In this document: one piece after another, positions 30,386 through 32,734 of the stretch
Layout: each line of letters opens with the position of its first letter
Numbering within the stretch: the stretch's first letter is position 1
Assembly: GCA_003427395.1 (NCBI GenBank)
Contig: BFEA01000267.1
Span: 1,044,966 to 1,077,699, forward strand
Source: Chara braunii
Taxonomy: Eukaryota; Streptophyta; Charophyceae; Charales; Characeae
DNA: 32,734 nt
Direction of reading: 5' to 3'
Notes under the pieces: model-generated
Seen by the model: the letters and a program-made list of their open reading frames with translations, nothing else
Databases searched by the model: none
Told to the model about the DNA's origin: nothing
Made by a program: the position numbers and the translations under genes

Positions 30386-30450
30386 GGAGGAGATAAGGAC
30401 GAGGAGATAAGGAGGAGGAGATAAGGAGGAGGAGATAAGGAGGAGGAGAT
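30386..30450. repeat. 14-bp tandem repeat (GAGGAGATAAGGAG), about 4.7 copies
   Basis: AGATAA starts at 30391, 30405, 30419 and 30433, giving an exact 14-bp period. It is followed by a TTC-rich tract near 30507-30540. Confidence 0.9.
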
Positions 30451-30841
30451 TGGGTTGCGAAGAAGAAGAGCCGTGTCATTCATTGGTCTATGCTGGAGTA
30501 CATCATCTTCTTCTTCTTTCTTACTTCTTCTTCTTCTCCTTTCCCTCTCTCTGCTCTCAAGTTCATTCATTTCTTTTTGCAATTGGACGGCATAATTGTA
30601 CTTTCGGATGAATGTATACTTCGAAATTGGCCAGGATCGTAACATCTTAATATTATAATGCAGGTCCTTAGCGGCCCCGATCCCTTTCCATTCTGGGGAG
30701 CATCAGTCCAGTTCCTGTTCCACTGGCAAGTCAAAAGAGTACATCACACAACATATCTTGTTTGAAAAAAAAAAAAAAAACCGAGTACATGAAATACCCA
30801 CTCAGAATGCTTCCCCACGTTTTAGTAGGTACTGTCACTTC
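30451..30841. other. No recognisable gene; short poly(A)
   Basis: Contains a TTCTTC-rich tract and a 17-base A run near 30764-30780 with no recognised body attached. Confidence 0.4.
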
Positions 30842-31624
30842 CTGAACAACGCGCGTTTAGGGCATCCGGCCCCGCCGTGCCCGCACGGCCTTCAACCGGC
30901 ACCCTGAGCCTCACGAAGAGGCTCACCACACAGGCAGGCTGTCGAAACTCTTCGAGTTTCAACAGCTGTCAGAAAAAAAATGAAAGTCGGCGGTAGACAG
31001 TTTACTCCCCCTCTTCGCCACACAGGCTGTCGAGGGGCAAAGTTTTTGGTCAGTAATGGCCAAATGGACTCCGCCTTTCGACAGAGGACGGGTGTCACGG
31101 AACAGTCCCTGACAATGCAAATTCGAACGCAATTCTCGACGAAAGGCAGGTGGGTGGGGCACTCTCGAATTTCTGTCTCCTGCAGGGGGGGAGGAGGGGG
31201 GGGAGGGGAGGAAACGAATGGGATGGGGGAGGGTGGGTGTTGAGCGTACCATTCTGACACATGTCAATTTTTTTTTGAGCAGCAATTCTTCGAAAGTCTG
31301 TGTGGCGATGCAAAATTGTTGAAAAACCTGGTTTTCGACAGCCTGTGTGGCGACGCTCGAAGTCTCATAACCACTACAACCCTTGGCGGTGTTATGAAAA
31401 CTGGATCCATACTTGTCATGATATCCCGCCCAACCCCAGGGCTGTCACGTTCTGTAACTCGCACCGCACACACACCACACCACACCACGACCACGACCAC
31501 GGAAATCAACACACTCCGCTTGGACATCACAGACGCCCACCACCGTGGGCCAGCTTACCCGTGGGTTCCGCAGGCGCCTTCACAGTAGTTTCTGAACAAC
31601 GTGCGTTTAGGGCATAAGGCCCCA
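30842..31624. repeat. Hairpin-rich ~780-bp module bounded by ~31-bp direct repeats 750 bp apart
   Basis: CTGAACAACGCGCGTTTAGG at 30842 and CTGAACAACGTGCGTTTAGG at 31592 extend through GGCATMMGGCCCC with about 3 differences. Inside are a 7-2-7 palindrome at 30874-30889 and hairpins at 30906-30924 and 30944-30960. A perfect 18-bp inverted repeat, CGCCACACAGGCTGTCGA, lies at 31016-31033 and 31335-31352. Further CACACAGG-type words occur near 30928 and, inverted, near 31297. No protein is encoded. Confidence 0.7.
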
Positions 31625-31776
31625 TGCATGGGAACCTTGACAGCATTGATGACTTCCACTGGAAGGATTGCCAATGGCCGTCATGGAAGCCCATACTATT
31701 GAACGAAACCCTTGGGACCCCGCTTGTAGTTTAAGTTGTAGGCACTCGAAATAGAACACTGAACAGTGATCAAAAT

Positions 31777-32061
31777 TCAGCCTGTGTCCATCCTCTCATT
31801 CCTAAACCTGATCCGCCTGTCAGTGCCTGATCTCTTCGTGTATGCAAGGATATAATGGATATTCCTTTTCACAGGCCTCAGTCTGCCAGACTGTCTGAGG
31901 AAGTAGAAGCACAACTGTAGGTTTACGAGGGGGCAACCAGCTCCAAATCTCCGCTCTCCACTGGCACTCGGTATGGACCTGGCCGCACCACGGTCGAGAC
32001 AAAAAAAAAAGTACGAGTGCATCTTCCTGCACAGAATGGCAAGATGTGAAAGGCCTTCCAC
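31777..32061 (-). other. Open frame of 94 codons, unrecognised, doubtful
   Basis: This frame has an unusual basic C-terminal stretch (RRIRFRNERMDTG) but no family I recognise. It contains a homopolymer-derived Phe run and has no supporting neighbours. It could be a diverged exon or a chance frame; I lean to chance. Confidence 0.15.
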
Positions 32062-32704
32062 GATTCAGACCCCACATTCAGGTCTCAGGGTAAGAGGCCC
32101 TGGCTAAGAAAGGCCGAGTTAATTATGATGTATTGTTTCTGTGACTTGCCGGTGGAATAGGAACCGGACTGATGCTCCCCAGAATGGAAAAGGAGTCAGG
32201 ACCATAAGGCCCTGTTTTTTGTATTTAAAAAAAAAAAAAAAAAAGTCACAGTCGGGTACCTTAGCAGTCCAGTCCAACAGGCACTCAGCAAACAGTCACA
32301 TCTTAAGGGCAGGAATCACGTCTCATAATGAAAAGTCATGTTGGAAAGTCACATCTCACGGACACAGGGCAAATCCACAGGCAGGGGTCGTGACCCAGAG
32401 GCAGGATTTCCCAGTCCACAGTCAAAACCATATGCCAGAATAGAAAAGTCATGACTCAAAGGCCCAAGCAGCAGCAGACCAATGGAAATTCGGGAAGGTT
32501 CCAGGCCTTGACATTCGAAAGCAGACAGGCCGTGGGGATGTGGCACCGGAACCCAGTCAGGCCCCGAGAAGCAGAGGCTGGCCAAGACTACAAAAGGGCT
32601 GGCCAGCCTCCTCGTTCGGCAGATAGCTCATTCGCATGAAGTGTGGAAGTGCTGGTGCACTTGTGCGCTATTGTGAGGGGCAGAGCGCTGAAGCCAGAGT
32701 GCTG
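32062..32704. other. No recognisable gene; A run and CAG/AGTCAC-rich stretch
   Basis: An A run near 32226-32244 is followed by ~200 bp in which AGTCACA/AGTCATG words recur irregularly (for example near 32245, 32294, 32333, 32347 and 32446), suggesting an old short-period repeat. Confidence 0.4.
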
Positions 32705-32706
32705 CG

Positions 32707-32734
32707 CTGAGAGAGAGAGAGAGAGAGAGAGAGA
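32707..32734. repeat. (GA)n microsatellite at the window end
   Basis: The sequence stops within a GA dinucleotide run, as is common where a short-read assembly breaks. Confidence 0.9.

Overview
This is a repeat-dominated eukaryotic nuclear window. It has no operon-like gene packing. It carries three decayed non-LTR retrotransposons (LINEs), one decayed Ty3/gypsy element, tRNA-derived SINE heads, many poly(A)/poly(T) scars, small foldback elements and long microsatellites. There is one convincing intact gene. The plant-type LINE ORF2 with a C-terminal zf-RVT domain and a bacterial-type LysM plus M23 protein together fit a streptophyte alga. A large, repeat-rich charophyte such as Chara would suit, but that is inference and not proven by the sequence. 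Single N bases at 16063 and 20488, and a window ending inside a (GA)n run, suggest a draft contig.

Layout. 1-3205: LINE-A, minus strand, 5' truncated and cut by the window edge, with a remarkably open ORF2 (three in-frame stops in about 1060 codons). 3433-5300: poly(A)-tailed retroelement tails in both orientations and a tRNA-headed SINE. 5840-8009: LINE-B, a more decayed relative of LINE-A. 8863-11400: Ty3/gypsy remnant (gag, zinc-knuckle-like motif, protease end, start of reverse transcriptase). 11400-15060: no recognisable gene. 15062-16400: tRNA-like fragments, another poly(A) tail element, and a TG/TC microsatellite between two arms of degenerate repeats in opposite orientation. 17178-17655: a perfect 37-bp inverted repeat enclosing a well-formed group II intron domain V.

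19114-20457 is an intact 447-codon reading frame for a protein with two LysM domains and a C-terminal M23 (lysostaphin-type) metallopeptidase with all catalytic residues. It is followed at 20588-22460 by a degenerate tandem array of roughly nine to ten copies of the gene's own 3' end (last ~40 codons plus 3' flank, ~180-bp basic period). One copy carries a 123-bp tRNA-SINE insertion flanked by a near-perfect 9-bp target duplication. This gene and array are the most notable locus here. The protein could act on peptidoglycan, either in the plastid (mosses and several streptophyte algae retain it) or against bacteria.

22546-26020 is AT-rich sequence with GC-rich hairpins, two copies of a ~95-bp nested foldback element, a 20-bp perfect inverted repeat and several tandem duplications. 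26240-28898 holds LINE-C, plus strand, with a 49-bp poly(T) inserted exactly in the catalytic ADD motif between duplicated target sequence. 28899-32734 has no recognisable gene. It holds a 750-bp module bounded by direct repeats and rich in inverted repeats, and the window ends in (GA)n.
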